64,000 nucleotides of DNA from Desulfobacteraceae bacterium. GTDB lineage: Bacteria > Desulfobacterota > Desulfobacteria > Desulfobacterales > Desulfosarcinaceae. Made by a program: the position numbers and the translations under genes. How positions within the stretch are numbered: position 1 is the first letter of the stretch; each line of letters opens with the position of its first letter. Shown here in pieces: positions 17,293-26,447 of the stretch. The stretch lies in assembly GCA_024230435.1 (NCBI GenBank), contig JAAERL010001005.1, positions 27,879 to 91,878 of the forward strand, given 5' to 3'. Below the pieces are notes generated by a model that saw nothing but the letters and a program-made list of their open reading frames with translations, was not told the DNA's origin and searched no databases.

Positions 17293-18746
17293 CTCAGGTC
17301 TCCTTTATTGTTTGTTCCACTTAAGTTAGACTCTTTTCTAAAATCAGCAATTTGCTCCAGATCCCAGCCGCCGCCTAAAGCAGCATACAGCCGTACAAAG
17401 TTGGCGGCGCTGTTTCCACGTGCGGAGGCCAATTGATTTTCAAACTCAAACTGATCGCGCTGGGCGTCAAGTACAACCTGAAAATCGGCCAATCCCTGTT
17501 TATACAACTCCGTGGCGAGCTTAACACTTCGGCGTGCGGCATTCACCGAACGTACCAGGGCTGTAAGGCGGATACGATTCTCGATATAAGCTTTCAGAGC
17601 ATTTTCCACTTCCCGCAAAGCGTTTAAGACACAATGCTCGTAAGCAAGCAACATTTGGCGGCTAACGGCATCCTCAACTTTTATCTGGTTTCGGATACGC
17701 CCGCCTGCAAAAATATTCCACCTCAGCGAAGGCCCGAAAGAAAACACCCGGCTGCCGGCATCAAACAGGTCAACAGTATCCACTGATTCATAACCAAAAT
17801 TACCGGTTAAAGAAAAATTTGGATAAAGATCTGCTTTGGCCATACCAATTCGAGCGGTTTGAGCGGCAAGGCGGCGTTCAGCTCTACGGATATCCGGCCG
17901 TTGGCGTAAAAGGTCTGCCGGAACCCCTACTGTAACTTTTTCAGGCGGCAGAGGAATCTGACGCGCCGTGACCAGCTTCTCATACAGCGCACCTGGCTGA
18001 CGCCCTAATAATACCGCTAAATTATTAATGCTTTGGGCCAAACCAATTCGAAGAGGAGGCACTTCCGCTTGCGCCCTTGCCAAAAACCTTTCCGATTGCG
18101 CTACATCCAGATCCGTAGCCAGACCGTTTTTAAAACGCGAAATGGTCAATGCCAGCACCTCTTTTTGTGATTCAATATTTGCCCGGGCCGCAGCCAGACG
18201 CGCCTGGTTTGTGCGAAGATCCAAATAGGAAAACGCCACATCGGCGTAAAGAGTAATCATCACATCAGTGAAATCTTCTTCACTGGCCTGGTACTCGGCG
18301 GTTGCGGCCTCGACACAACGCCGGATACGGCCAAAAAGATCTATTTGCCAACCGGCTGAGACACCCGGCGTGTAAAATGTTTCTTCATATCCCACACTAA
18401 GTGAATTCTCACTGCCGCGCTGACGTGTAACCGCGCCTTCAAGATCCACGAACGGGTAATGATCGCCGGTCACAATGCCCAATCGCGCCCGGGTTTCTTG
18501 CATACGGGCCATGGCAGTCAACAAATCAAGATTGTTTCGTGACGCCTCTTCAATCAGATCATCTAATATAGGATCATTAAAAAGCTTCCACCATTGGCGG
18601 ACAATTTCCTGATCGGGCAGCAGCGCCGGGTCTGTTGCAGTTTGCCAGTTTTGGGGCATGGGCGTTGCCGGTCGCTCATAGTCTGGACCCACAGCAGCAC
18701 AACCCAAAACAAATGAAATGTAAATCATCAAAAACAATCGTTTCAT
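17289..18746 (-). CDS. RND efflux outer-membrane channel lipoprotein (OprM/NodT family)
   Basis: A 485-residue TolC-like outer-membrane factor of the OprM/NodT type. It has a lipoprotein signal (LGC at about residues 15-17) followed by AAVGPDYERP, a hallmark of this family. Two repeats of outer-membrane strands and long periplasmic helices follow. The segments RPDIRRAERRLAAQTARIG and LYKQGLADFQVVLDAQRDQ are typical. The start is the ATG at 18746; an in-frame TTG lies directly upstream. It is the first gene of the efflux operon, and the operators at 18952-19002 lie about 205 bp upstream. Confidence 0.94.
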   Translation of the reverse strand: MKRLFLMIYISFVLGCAAVGPDYERPATPMPQNWQTATDPALLPDQEIVRQWWKLFNDPILDDLIEEASRNNLDLLTAMARMQETRARLGIVTGDHYPFVDLEGAVTRQRGSENSLSVGYEETFYTPGVSAGWQIDLFGRIRRCVEAATAEYQASEEDFTDVMITLYADVAFSYLDLRTNQARLAAARANIESQKEVLALTISRFKNGLATDLDVAQSERFLARAQAEVPPLRIGLAQSINNLAVLLGRQPGALYEKLVTARQIPLPPEKVTVGVPADLLRQRPDIRRAERRLAAQTARIGMAKADLYPNFSLTGNFGYESVDTVDLFDAGSRVFSFGPSLRWNIFAGGRIRNQIKVEDAVSRQMLLAYEHCVLNALREVENALKAYIENRIRLTALVRSVNAARRSVKLATELYKQGLADFQVVLDAQRDQFEFENQLASARGNSAANFVRLYAALGGGWDLEQIADFRKESNLSGTNNKGDLR

Positions 18747-18951
18747 CAAAATTTAACACCGTTAATACTCCGGTATTTAGGCCGAAATGAAACCGGTGCC
18801 CCCCCTTTTTTTTAATTTTCTTTTCAAATGTATCAAATTTATTCCGCATATCATTTGCGAATCAAAATACCTTGCAGTGCTTTTGCTAAAAATCAACATA
18901 AGCACATTTAAGCAATGGCAACACATAACCAGAAAAATATGCTAAAACAAA

Positions 18952-18971
18952 CAAACATGAATGTATGTTTG
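18952..18971. promoter_or_regulatory. TetR-type operator, site 1
   Basis: An imperfect palindrome with seven-base arms CAAACAT and ATGTTTG. It shares the 12-mer CATGAATGTATG with the second site 37 bp away and resembles the AcrR operator (TACATACATT...GAATGTATGTA). It lies in the divergent region before the efflux operon and before the primase-helicase gene. Confidence 0.75.
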
Positions 18972-18986
18972 ACGGCCAAATATAAA

Positions 18987-19002
18987 TACATTCATGAATG
19001 TA
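18987..19002. promoter_or_regulatory. TetR-type operator, site 2
   Basis: A perfect 16-bp palindrome, TACATTCATGAATGTA, matching the AcrR/TtgR operator style. With site 1 it forms a pair of sites likely bound by the TetR protein encoded at 12202-12819. It may also affect the divergent gene starting at 19138. Confidence 0.8.
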
Positions 19003-19137
19003 TGCAAGATTTTTTTTTATGTTGATATTATTGTTCCAATTCATTTTGTAAAATAATAAAAATCGTTAAGGATGCACACCCATCCTAAAATTGGTAACAG
19101 CAGCATAAAGTGTAAATTTATATCAAAGGAAGAAGTG

Positions 19138-20910
19138 ATGATACCATTTGATAGAATCAAGGCGTTTTACCTTTACCATTTACCAGAAGCAACTCTTCGC
19201 AATCAGCGTATTTACGCGGATTGTCCTTTTTGCAATCAAAAAAAAAACGGCGCCAAGGCAAAACTGATTGTCCATGCCAACCCGGACAGCTATTTCAGGG
19301 GCTACTTTCATTGCAGCCAGCGCTGTGTTAATGGTGGTTTTCATTTTCATTTCGCACAACTTTTAAACTTGAGTCAGGAAAAAGTGCCCGGTTATGATTC
19401 GGAAGACGAAGGATATATTGTTGACGTTCAGTATCCCACAAAAAATCTACAAACAGATATCGATCAATTTATTTCTTTAATTGGTGAGGAACAACACGGC
19501 TTTTTGGAAGAATACGGCATATCCGAAGACACGCTGAAACAAATGAGGATCGGGTTTAATGGGCGTTACCTGGTTTTTCCGTATTACCAGGACAATGATC
19601 TGGTCTATGCAGCCCGGTGTGTTTTTCCAGGCCGGGATGAAGACTTTTTCTGGCATGGTAACGAGACATTCAGCAAGGGGGAACTGGCTGTTTTCAATGC
19701 CCAGGAAATCAACCGCTGCCAGGGGGGAGCTTTATTTGTCACCCACGGTGAGCTGAATCTGTTAATTTTGAAAGAATTGGGTTATCCGGGGATTGCTGTA
19801 CCATCTGTACAAGATTTGGTTCATATTGCACCGGAGCGCCTGAAGCGTATCAACCATATTTTTCTATTAACATCAAACTTGCCTCAAACGCGTATGGCAG
19901 CCAGGCAATTGGCGGTACAGTTGGGATTTAAGGCTCGAATTCTCACTTGGCCATCCGATGTTGGCCGGGGTGATCATCTATCTCAGGTTGTTTACGATGA
20001 GCCCAAGGAGATAAAAAAGAAACTGGCTTCAATGATCAGCCGCAGTCAATCCTTTTCCCCTTTTGAATCTTCTGAAAAAGAACAGCGCCGCCTTATGGAT
20101 TTGTTTGAGAAGGAAAAAGGAAAGAATATTTTAGGGCTCGAAACAGGTTTCGGCAAACTTGACGGCGCTTTGGATGGATTGCGCGGCATAACTATTCTCG
20201 GCGGTCCCCCAAAAGCAGGTAAATCTTGTTTTTTTATGCAAATTTCTACCGAGGTCGCTCGCCGTAAAGTACCTGTAATTTACTATGATTTTGAAAACGG
20301 CCGCCAAAAAATCTACCTTCGGACCCTGGTTCGCCTGAGCAGTTTACCGGAAAAAAGAATTCGCAAAAGTCAATACGGTGACGACGAAGCCAACACCCTT
20401 AAACAGGCATGGGCCGAACTTGACAGCATGCTGCGTTATTTTCGCGTGGTGACGGATCGGGAGCTTACGCCGGAGATCATGTTAAGGCACATAGAATTTA
20501 TTAAACATGAAACTCGCAATGATGATGTTCTGGTGGTTATAGACAGCCTTCACAAACTTCCCTTCAAAGATCTGAAGGAAAGGCGCACCGGCATTGACTC
20601 CTGGCTGCGCCAATTCGAATCCATCCGGGACAACCAACAAGTTTCTTTTCTTGTTATAAGTGAATTATCCCGCGGAAAAGAGGGAGGCTACAATGAAACG
20701 CCCGATTTAAGCTCGTTTAAAGAATCCGGAGATATAGAATACAGCGCTGACAACGCCATGATTTTAACTCCCTCATGGGACCCGTTTTCGCCAACAACGT
20801 CACAACAGCGCCAAAGCACATTATGGGTTGTAGCCAGCAGGGAAAACAGCCCTGGAAAAGTTGCGGAATATAAACTTGATTTTCCCTACTGGCGATTTAA
20901 AGAAATGTAA
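19138..20910 (+). CDS. Primase-helicase fusion with DnaB-type helicase and degenerate TOPRIM
   Basis: A 590-residue protein built like phage T7 gp4/Twinkle. A zinc-binding region (C29, C32, C59, C63) resembles the CHC2 primase finger. A TOPRIM-like middle follows, with THGELNLLILKELG in place of the usual EGEIDAL. No DxD follows: the expected site reads FLLTSN. From about residue 335 comes a RecA-fold DnaB helicase domain with Walker A GGPPKAGKS (about 355), LVVIDSLHKL and the DnaB hallmark LSR...ESGDIEYSAD (about 508-540). The start at 19138 has AAAGGAAG upstream; the ATG at 19072 does not. It stands alone, with no phage genes around it. It may be a domesticated phage or plasmid replication protein; primase activity is doubtful. 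Confidence 0.8.
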   Translation: MIPFDRIKAFYLYHLPEATLRNQRIYADCPFCNQKKNGAKAKLIVHANPDSYFRGYFHCSQRCVNGGFHFHFAQLLNLSQEKVPGYDSEDEGYIVDVQYPTKNLQTDIDQFISLIGEEQHGFLEEYGISEDTLKQMRIGFNGRYLVFPYYQDNDLVYAARCVFPGRDEDFFWHGNETFSKGELAVFNAQEINRCQGGALFVTHGELNLLILKELGYPGIAVPSVQDLVHIAPERLKRINHIFLLTSNLPQTRMAARQLAVQLGFKARILTWPSDVGRGDHLSQVVYDEPKEIKKKLASMISRSQSFSPFESSEKEQRRLMDLFEKEKGKNILGLETGFGKLDGALDGLRGITILGGPPKAGKSCFFMQISTEVARRKVPVIYYDFENGRQKIYLRTLVRLSSLPEKRIRKSQYGDDEANTLKQAWAELDSMLRYFRVVTDRELTPEIMLRHIEFIKHETRNDDVLVVIDSLHKLPFKDLKERRTGIDSWLRQFESIRDNQQVSFLVISELSRGKEGGYNETPDLSSFKESGDIEYSADNAMILTPSWDPFSPTTSQQRQSTLWVVASRENSPGKVAEYKLDFPYWRFKEM

Positions 20911-21070
20911 AAGCCTGTTTTGGAATTATTAAATCGGCTGCAAAAGCGCGAGAACGGCCCCAAATAAAGCAAATTTTCGACAAATAGACCGGCTATTGAT
21001 TTCAAATTTGAGCCATTTTGGCCTGTCCTCGCACTTTTTCGCTAAATTTTCTATTTCCCAAACAAGCTTC
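20911..21070. repeat. R2 palindromic repeat, copy 1
   Basis: About 160 bp starting on the base after the primase-helicase stop codon. The ends are inverted (AAGCCTGTTTTGGAA and TTCCCAAACAAGCTT), as are inner arms (AAAAGCGCGAGAACGGCC and GGCCTGTCCTCGCACTTTT). It matches 34854-35009 closely. Confidence 0.8.
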
Positions 21071-21171
21071 TAAAGGCGCTAAAGATTTTTAAACCGGGGC
21101 TGATAATATTATTAAGGGGCGTGGTATATTGGTATCTTCCAATACCCTAAGAACCACCACACGGACTGTTT

Positions 21172-21348
21172 ATGAACATCAAACTTCTCATATTCCTGAC
21201 GTGGCTTTTTTATCTGGCCCGCCAACACTCGCAAGACGCGCTATGGCATTTTTGCATGCTATACAGCGCGGTATTAACCTTTTGTGTTTTTTTCCATAGT
21301 TTAACTAATCGTAAGAAAATATTTAAAAAGAAAGTAAAAGGAAAGTAA
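21172..21348 (+). CDS. Possible small membrane protein (58 aa)
   Basis: A 58-residue reading frame with two hydrophobic stretches (KLLIFLTWLFYLA and FCMLYSAVLTFCVFF) and a lysine-rich tail. It could be a small inner-membrane protein with two helices. No good ribosome-binding site is seen, and the gene lies alone in the 490-bp region between the R2 repeat and the IMPase-family gene. I do not recognise it. It may be a chance frame. Confidence 0.3.
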   Translation: MNIKLLIFLTWLFYLARQHSQDALWHFCMLYSAVLTFCVFFHSLTNRKKIFKKKVKGK

Positions 21349-21404
21349 ATTAGCTATAGCGCTGCTTACAGCGCAAGGGGCAATCTATCCATCGGAAAAA
21401 TAAA

Positions 21405-22208
21405 TTAAATCCGAGAATTCAGGCAGTTAAGCACGGCCCCTGTTGTGATGCGGCGGGTGGCTAAAAGGTGCTCACCCAATTGACGGCCGTCTAAGTAATC
21501 TCCAACATAAAATTTGCTTCCATCACGTTTTACCAGCACACCCCCGGCAGATTGCAAAATAACCAGTACGGCAGCCAGGTCTTTAAATGACTCATTTGAG
21601 GTAATCGCGGCATCGGCCCGGCCCATGGCCACATAACAGATGTGGGTGCCGGTACTTCCGAAATCGCGAATTTTACCTGGAAAATTCAATTGGAAAAATT
21701 GGTGGAATCTTGAAAAAGTCAATAAAAGGCTTTCCTGGCTCAAGGTTACGCGATCAGTGACCTTTATGGGCCGGTCATTGCGGTATGCGTCAAATCCGGC
21801 TCTGGCGTGAAACATATCTTTAGTGACCGGCATGAAAAACACTCCCAGCAACGGCCAATAATTATCATACAATGCCAGTGACATCCCCCAAATTGGAATC
21901 CCGGACTGGAAATTATCAACGCCGTCCAATGGGTCGAAAACCCATAAATAGCGTTTTCCCTCGTGGGAATATCCATCACCCAAGTGATCTTGTCCGAAAA
22001 GCAGGTGTTCTGGATAGCACCTTTTCAACTCGGACTGGAAGGATGCTGTCAAATGCAGTTCGGCCTTGGTGACCAGTACCGCATCAAAAGGCGGGCTTGA
22101 AGTTCCTTTGCCATAAAATTTCAGGGATTCATTGCCCATTTTTTGAATAGTTTCGATCGCAAATAAATACAGTTCATCGAAATCCGATTTACCTGCTATT
22201 ATTGCCAT
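21405..22208 (-). CDS. Inositol-monophosphatase-family phosphatase
   Basis: A protein of about 267 residues of the IMPase/FBPase superfamily: Mg-dependent sugar or inositol phosphate phosphatases, also CysQ-like. The metal motif DPLDGVDNF at about residue 88 replaces the usual DPxDGTxNF. The C-terminal motif is degraded: GRADAAITSNESFKDLAAVLVILQSAGG stands where most members read WDxAAG. The start at 22208 (second of two ATGs) is chosen because AAGGAG stands five bases upstream. The further upstream ATG at 22292 lacks such a site. With the weakened C-terminal motif the substrate, and even activity, are uncertain. Confidence 0.8.
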   Translation of the reverse strand: MAIIAGKSDFDELYLFAIETIQKMGNESLKFYGKGTSSPPFDAVLVTKAELHLTASFQSELKRCYPEHLLFGQDHLGDGYSHEGKRYLWVFDPLDGVDNFQSGIPIWGMSLALYDNYWPLLGVFFMPVTKDMFHARAGFDAYRNDRPIKVTDRVTLSQESLLLTFSRFHQFFQLNFPGKIRDFGSTGTHICYVAMGRADAAITSNESFKDLAAVLVILQSAGGVLVKRDGSKFYVGDYLDGRQLGEHLLATRRITTGAVLNCLNSRI

Positions 22209-22592
22209 CATCTCTCCTTGGCCGTATGAGGTTTGTGCATAATGAGATAAAAGCCTGGAATGAAGATGAAAAAATTTGATCGGATTGGGCAAGTCGCCGG
22301 CCTTTTAAATAAGGCGCCTTACAAATTTAAATACTACTGTTACCTATTAGAAACTTAGGCCTGCCGAAAAAACGGAAAATGTTTTTAATCAATTTCAATC
22401 CCATTCATTGTTCTCGATAGGCAAGGCACGGCCGTTTTGTTAGAATGCCCATCAGCAAATGGCATCCTTCGGCTCAGATCTTAAATCGTTAACGCTTCGC
22501 AAGCATAACTTTTCTTGATCAGAAGCCAAAACCCGCCATTTCCGGATGAGCATTACCAAATTTTTACAAAGTCCGATATCTGTTTTCAGATA
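22209..22592. other. Intergenic region without recognisable gene
   Basis: About 380 bp between the FmdB-like gene and the phosphatase gene. I see no coding region, only a small hairpin at its right edge (22575-22594) next to the FmdB stop. Confidence 0.5.
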
Positions 22593-22594
22593 TC
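22575..22594 (-). terminator. Weak hairpin at end of FmdB-like gene
   Basis: A perfect 8-bp stem (GATATCTG/CAGATATC) with a 4-base loop overlaps the stop codon of the FmdB-like gene. The run of T after it on the minus strand is poor, so this is only a possible terminator. Confidence 0.35.
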
Positions 22595-22775
22595 AGGTCT
22601 TTTTAGACGCATAACCATCAGCGTACCAGCCACCCCCTTTTAATTCGAAGGTGCATGAGGACATAATTTTTTTCGCCATTTTCTTGCATTGTGAACACTC
22701 ATGCTGCTTAGTGTCCATTTTTACAAGGCATTCAAACTCAGCTCCGCAATTGCATTTAAATTCATATACCGGCAT
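22593..22775 (-). CDS. FmdB-family zinc-ribbon protein
   Basis: A 60-residue member of the FmdB/CxxC_CXXC_SSSS family. It begins MPVYEFKCNCGAEFE and carries two cysteine pairs (CNC and CSQC) that form a zinc ribbon. It ends in the usual glycine-rich WYADGYA region. Start is supported by AAAGGAG nine bases before ATG. The family is widespread in bacteria and often called a regulatory protein, but its function is largely unknown. It stands alone here. Confidence 0.9.
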   Translation of the reverse strand: MPVYEFKCNCGAEFECLVKMDTKQHECSQCKKMAKKIMSSCTFELKGGGWYADGYASKKT

Positions 22776-22865
22776 TGATTCAAAACTCCTTTAACAACCA
22801 TGTTTTTATAATACTTTATTGATCACACGTAGTTGTGTCAAGAAAATATCTAATATCCTTACGCA

Positions 22866-22975
22866 AACAACCGATTTTCCAGTTATTTCGCTGTACTCGA
22901 AATTTTTTACCGCACTATCAGATATATGCCTGCTGAAAAATTTTGCGCACACCTTAATATCGGCCAAGTTAGCCT
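22866..22975 (-). repeat. R3 palindromic repeat, degenerate copy
   Basis: About 110 bp resembling the R3 copies at 37027, 39490 and 44766. Shared pieces include ATTTTCCAGTTATTTCG, an AAATTTTTTACC block and the GCGCACACCTTAATATCG end. The outer ends are missing or diverged. Confidence 0.5.
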
Positions 22976-22982
22976 ATTACTG

Positions 22983-23023
22983 AAACGGCCGGCTGGAAAA
23001 CCTGGTTCTCCAGCCGGCCGTTT
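22983..23023 (-). terminator. Strong intrinsic terminator after htrA-like gene
   Basis: A perfect 15-bp stem (AAACGGCCGGCTGGA and complement) encloses an 11-base loop and has T-rich flanks on both strands. It lies 39 bp after the protease stop and could act in both directions. Confidence 0.85.
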
Positions 23024-23061
23024 TATGAATGCAGGGTAATGATAAATGTTTTCGCGGCTAC

Positions 23062-24486
23062 TTAGGGGGTTATTTTAATGGCCTTAAGGCCTTCATTTCG
23101 GCGCAATACCAACATGATAATCGATGAACCTTTTTTAGCCTTGTCCATAATCTTGTTATAGTCTTTTAATTTATTGATCTTTTTACGATTAATGCCTTTG
23201 ATGATATCACCGGTTGCCAATCCGGCTTTATGCGCGGGGCTGTTTCTTTTCACGTCAACCACCAATATACCTTTATCTGCTGCGTCCAAACCAAACTGTT
23301 GGGCTCTTTCAGGCGATATTTCAGCGACTTGCAAGCCCAGACCGTCATTATTTTCTTTCTTGCTGGACACGAGCTGCTCATCATCCGGTCTTTTTGATAC
23401 AGTGGCTGTAAGCATCATTTTCTTTTCACCACGCAGCAAGGTTATTTTGGTTTTTCCGCCCACGGGCGTATTGGCGATGATACCGGAAAGTTCGCGTCCT
23501 GTGCGTACATTCTGACCGTCAATGGAAATAATGACATCATTGGCTTTAATGCCGGCCTTGGCAGCGGGATCGTTCTCAAAAACCTGCGTAATCAAGACTC
23601 CTTTACGGTTTTTCAAACCGTAATATTCAGCCAGCTCAGAGGTAAGATCCTGAATACCTATGCCAAGCCATCCACGAACGACCTTACCTTTTTCTTTTAA
23701 CTGATCAATAATGGTCATGGCCAAATTTGCCGGAATCGCGAATCCGATGCCTTGGCCGCTGGCTACAATGGCAGTATTTATTCCAATAACACGGCCTTTC
23801 ATATCCAGAAGCGGACCGCCGCTGTTGCCGGGGTTGATTGAAGCGTCTGTTTGAATAAAATCATCATAGGGTCCGGCCCCTATAATTCGGCCCTTCGCGC
23901 TAACGATACCGGCGGTAACGGTTTGCTCCAAACCAAAAGGGCTTCCTATGGCAACCACCCAGGTTCCGATGTCCAATGTTTCGGAATCTCCAATGGGTAA
24001 GGCTTTAAGGTTCTTGGCCCCGTCTATTTTAATTAGTGCAAGATCGGTTTTCGGGTCACGGCCGATAATTTTTGCATCGTATTCACGCTCATCAGCCAAT
24101 TTGACTTTGATCTGATCAGCCTCGGCCACAACGTGATTGTTAGTGACGATAAAGCCTTTCTCATCAAGAATAAAACCTGATCCCAGACTCTTTTGTTTAA
24201 AATCGCGTTTAGGTTCCTGGGAAAACGGCCCAAAAAATTCTTCAAACGGATTCCTTTTTTTGCCAAAAGGATCTCCGAAAAAATGACGGAAAACCCGGCC
24301 GCCGTCTTTCATGGTCCGAAGCGTGCTGATATTCACAACGCCTGGCTTGGCGATTCTTGCCAGCGAAGTAAAATTGGCCGGCACCATGGGAATCTCTTTG
24401 TCCTTGGAAAAACCGACTCCGCAACCAGCGAAAAAAACCGCAAGACTATAAATTAAAATTGATAAAAGCAGCGATAATTTACGCAT
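23062..24486 (-). CDS. HtrA/DegP-family serine protease, probable lipoprotein
   Basis: A 474-residue periplasmic Do-like protease/chaperone that degrades misfolded envelope proteins. The catalytic triad is H118 (TNNHVVAE), D148 (KTDLALIK) and S222 (NPGNSGGP). Two PDZ domains follow (about 275-365 and 380-474), as in DegP and DegQ. The signal peptide ends FFAGC, so Cys22 is a probable lipidation site; this is unusual for DegP itself, though known in some relatives. A Q-rich linker is absent. Start is supported by AAAGGA. It lies downstream of an OmpR-type two-component pair, which may control it. A 20-bp palindrome is found 53 bp upstream of its start. Confidence 0.93.
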   Translation of the reverse strand: MRKLSLLLSILIYSLAVFFAGCGVGFSKDKEIPMVPANFTSLARIAKPGVVNISTLRTMKDGGRVFRHFFGDPFGKKRNPFEEFFGPFSQEPKRDFKQKSLGSGFILDEKGFIVTNNHVVAEADQIKVKLADEREYDAKIIGRDPKTDLALIKIDGAKNLKALPIGDSETLDIGTWVVAIGSPFGLEQTVTAGIVSAKGRIIGAGPYDDFIQTDASINPGNSGGPLLDMKGRVIGINTAIVASGQGIGFAIPANLAMTIIDQLKEKGKVVRGWLGIGIQDLTSELAEYYGLKNRKGVLITQVFENDPAAKAGIKANDVIISIDGQNVRTGRELSGIIANTPVGGKTKITLLRGEKKMMLTATVSKRPDDEQLVSSKKENNDGLGLQVAEISPERAQQFGLDAADKGILVVDVKRNSPAHKAGLATGDIIKGINRKKINKLKDYNKIMDKAKKGSSIIMLVLRRNEGLKAIKITP

Positions 24487-25040
24487 AGATGATTTCCTTT
24501 CACTTGATGTTCAAGTTTTTCCGTCACTACGTGTAACAATATCAATATTAATATTGATAATTAACAGGTAATTTTCAGATCTTATAAATCCAGGCACTTA
24601 GCAAAAAACTCGAACACCGATTTTCAAAGTAGTTACAAATAATGCTTAGTTCCTCAAGTGTTTTATACTATCCGAAGATGACCAAAAGATGATTCTATGA
24701 TTACCAATTGGTCATATTCTAAGCCCTTTAAAAAAACAAAAGGCTCTTTCCGGTTTCCGGGACTTTATAATTTTAAACATTATAACAGATTGAATTTATA
24801 ATAAATAACATATGCAAAACCCGGCCCAGCTATATGCAAACCAATGGCCGGACAAACTATTTTTCTCTGAAAAGTCAAGGAGTTGGCGTTGAGCTGCCTT
24901 TTTGTCGTAAACCCTTGAATTTATAATTGTTATCATACAACTGAACCAGTGCCGGCTGGATATGATAGCGACTAAAGGCCGCTTAGAAGCCCTCTTTTTC
25001 GTGTAACGAAGGTGGGGGAGCAGTCACCTCTACCGGTTCA
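24487..25040. other. Intergenic region upstream of htrA-like gene
   Basis: About 550 AT-rich bases between the protease and the sensor kinase. It holds the palindrome at 24540-24559. I see no gene or other clear signal. Confidence 0.5.
24540..24559. promoter_or_regulatory. Perfect 20-bp AT palindrome upstream of htrA-like gene
   Basis: The bases TATCAATATTAATATTGATA read the same on both strands. The site is centred about 63 bp before the protease start. It could be a dimer-binding operator or simply an AT-rich promoter element; the binding protein is unknown. Confidence 0.45.
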
Positions 25041-26447
25041 CTAAACAGGAAGTTTCACTGAAAACGCACTGCCGGCTTGCAGATCGCTTTTCACCTTTAT
25101 TTGCCCTCCATGACTGTAAGCAATAGCGCGGGCCAGGCTCAACCCAAGGCCTGCGCCACTTTGCGAGCGGCTCTGATCGCAACGGTAAAAACGATTGAAA
25201 ATTTTGGGCTGCTCTTCAATAGGTATCCCTATTCCCGTGTCCGAAACAGTCAGCACAACCGCGTTAGCATTATCTTCGGCTTCAAGCACGACGGTAACTG
25301 CGCCATCGCAAGGAGTATATTTTATGGCATTGTCAATCAGGTTCGCCACCATGCGCTGCAACATTGCCTTGTTTCCCTTTATAGGAGCTACATCTTCCAA
25401 TTGGTGTGCCAGCATAACACCCTTGTCTTCAGCCAAAGGTTGGAACAACTCACAGGCATCCCAGACAAGGGCCTTGAAGTCCAGATCTTCAAGAATGCCA
25501 AGGCCGATGCCGGCCTCAGTACGGGAAATCGTCAGCATCGTATTGATCATTGAAAGCAGACGGTCGCACTCTTCAATAGTTCCAGCCGTCATCTGGCGGT
25601 ATTCTTCCAGATTACCGGCATTGATCATTGTAACTTCGGCCAACCCTCGTATCCTGGTAATTGGGCTGCGCAGGTCGTGAGCAATATTGTCGTTCATCTG
25701 GAGGGTGCCGGCAACAAGTTTTTGGATACGGTCAAGCATTTGATTGAACGTCAATGCCAACTGGTCAATTTCATTATGCCGGTGCAGTAACGGCACCCGG
25801 GTTTTCAGGTCACTTTCAGAAATACGCCGGGCCGTTCGGGTAACCGAGGCCACACCTGACAAGGCCCTCCTGGCCATAAACCAGCCCACGGCCACGGCCA
25901 CGGCGCCCAAAACCGACATGGTGACCGTAAAAGTCCGCTGAAAGGATAACAGCAAGCTATACTCACTTTCCAAAGAGTATCCCAATTGCAGGATGACAAA
26001 ATCACTGACACGCGAATAAAGAATACGTACGGTGTGTTTGCCGTTTTTTGCGATAGGGGTTGTATAAACCCTTTTTTCACCCCGCATAATGGAATCTACA
26101 GCTTTACGGCTGATTCCGATGGTTTTCCAATAGGACATGTTTGAAGAAGAAAATACAACACCGCTGGGGTAAAAAAAACGGAAAAACATTTTTTTTTCAC
26201 CAGCGGCCTGGGCCTGTATAGAGGCCGCGCGTTGAAGCATTTCAGGCCCCTGGAGGGTAAGAATCGTCTCAAATTCATTCGATTGAATGAACAGATCCTC
26301 ATCAACCCGGTCACGTATAGATGATCGGAGCGAAAAATAAATCATTACATATGCGATACTGGCGGATAAAACAAAAATAGCCGCATACCAGAGGGTCAGC
26401 CGAAAGGCCAGCAGGTGGCGAAGTTTAGCGATCCTCTCGAAGAACAT
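25041..26447 (-). CDS. Two-component sensor histidine kinase (HAMP, CusS/QseC-like layout)
   Basis: A 468-residue inner-membrane sensor kinase. Two membrane helices (about 13-40 and 165-190) enclose a 125-residue periplasmic sensor region. HAMP follows (about 190-245), then HisKA with phospho-acceptor H257 (NIAHDLRSP). The ATPase domain carries the N box (LIDNAIKYTP), G1 (VSDTGIGIP) and G2 (GAGLGLSLARAIA). Layout resembles heavy-metal or envelope-stress kinases, but the sensor region is not recognisable. It overlaps the response-regulator gene by 23 bp and is co-transcribed with it. The closeness to htrA suggests envelope stress (inference). Confidence 0.92.
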   Translation of the reverse strand: MFFERIAKLRHLLAFRLTLWYAAIFVLSASIAYVMIYFSLRSSIRDRVDEDLFIQSNEFETILTLQGPEMLQRAASIQAQAAGEKKMFFRFFYPSGVVFSSSNMSYWKTIGISRKAVDSIMRGEKRVYTTPIAKNGKHTVRILYSRVSDFVILQLGYSLESEYSLLLSFQRTFTVTMSVLGAVAVAVGWFMARRALSGVASVTRTARRISESDLKTRVPLLHRHNEIDQLALTFNQMLDRIQKLVAGTLQMNDNIAHDLRSPITRIRGLAEVTMINAGNLEEYRQMTAGTIEECDRLLSMINTMLTISRTEAGIGLGILEDLDFKALVWDACELFQPLAEDKGVMLAHQLEDVAPIKGNKAMLQRMVANLIDNAIKYTPCDGAVTVVLEAEDNANAVVLTVSDTGIGIPIEEQPKIFNRFYRCDQSRSQSGAGLGLSLARAIAYSHGGQIKVKSDLQAGSAFSVKLPV

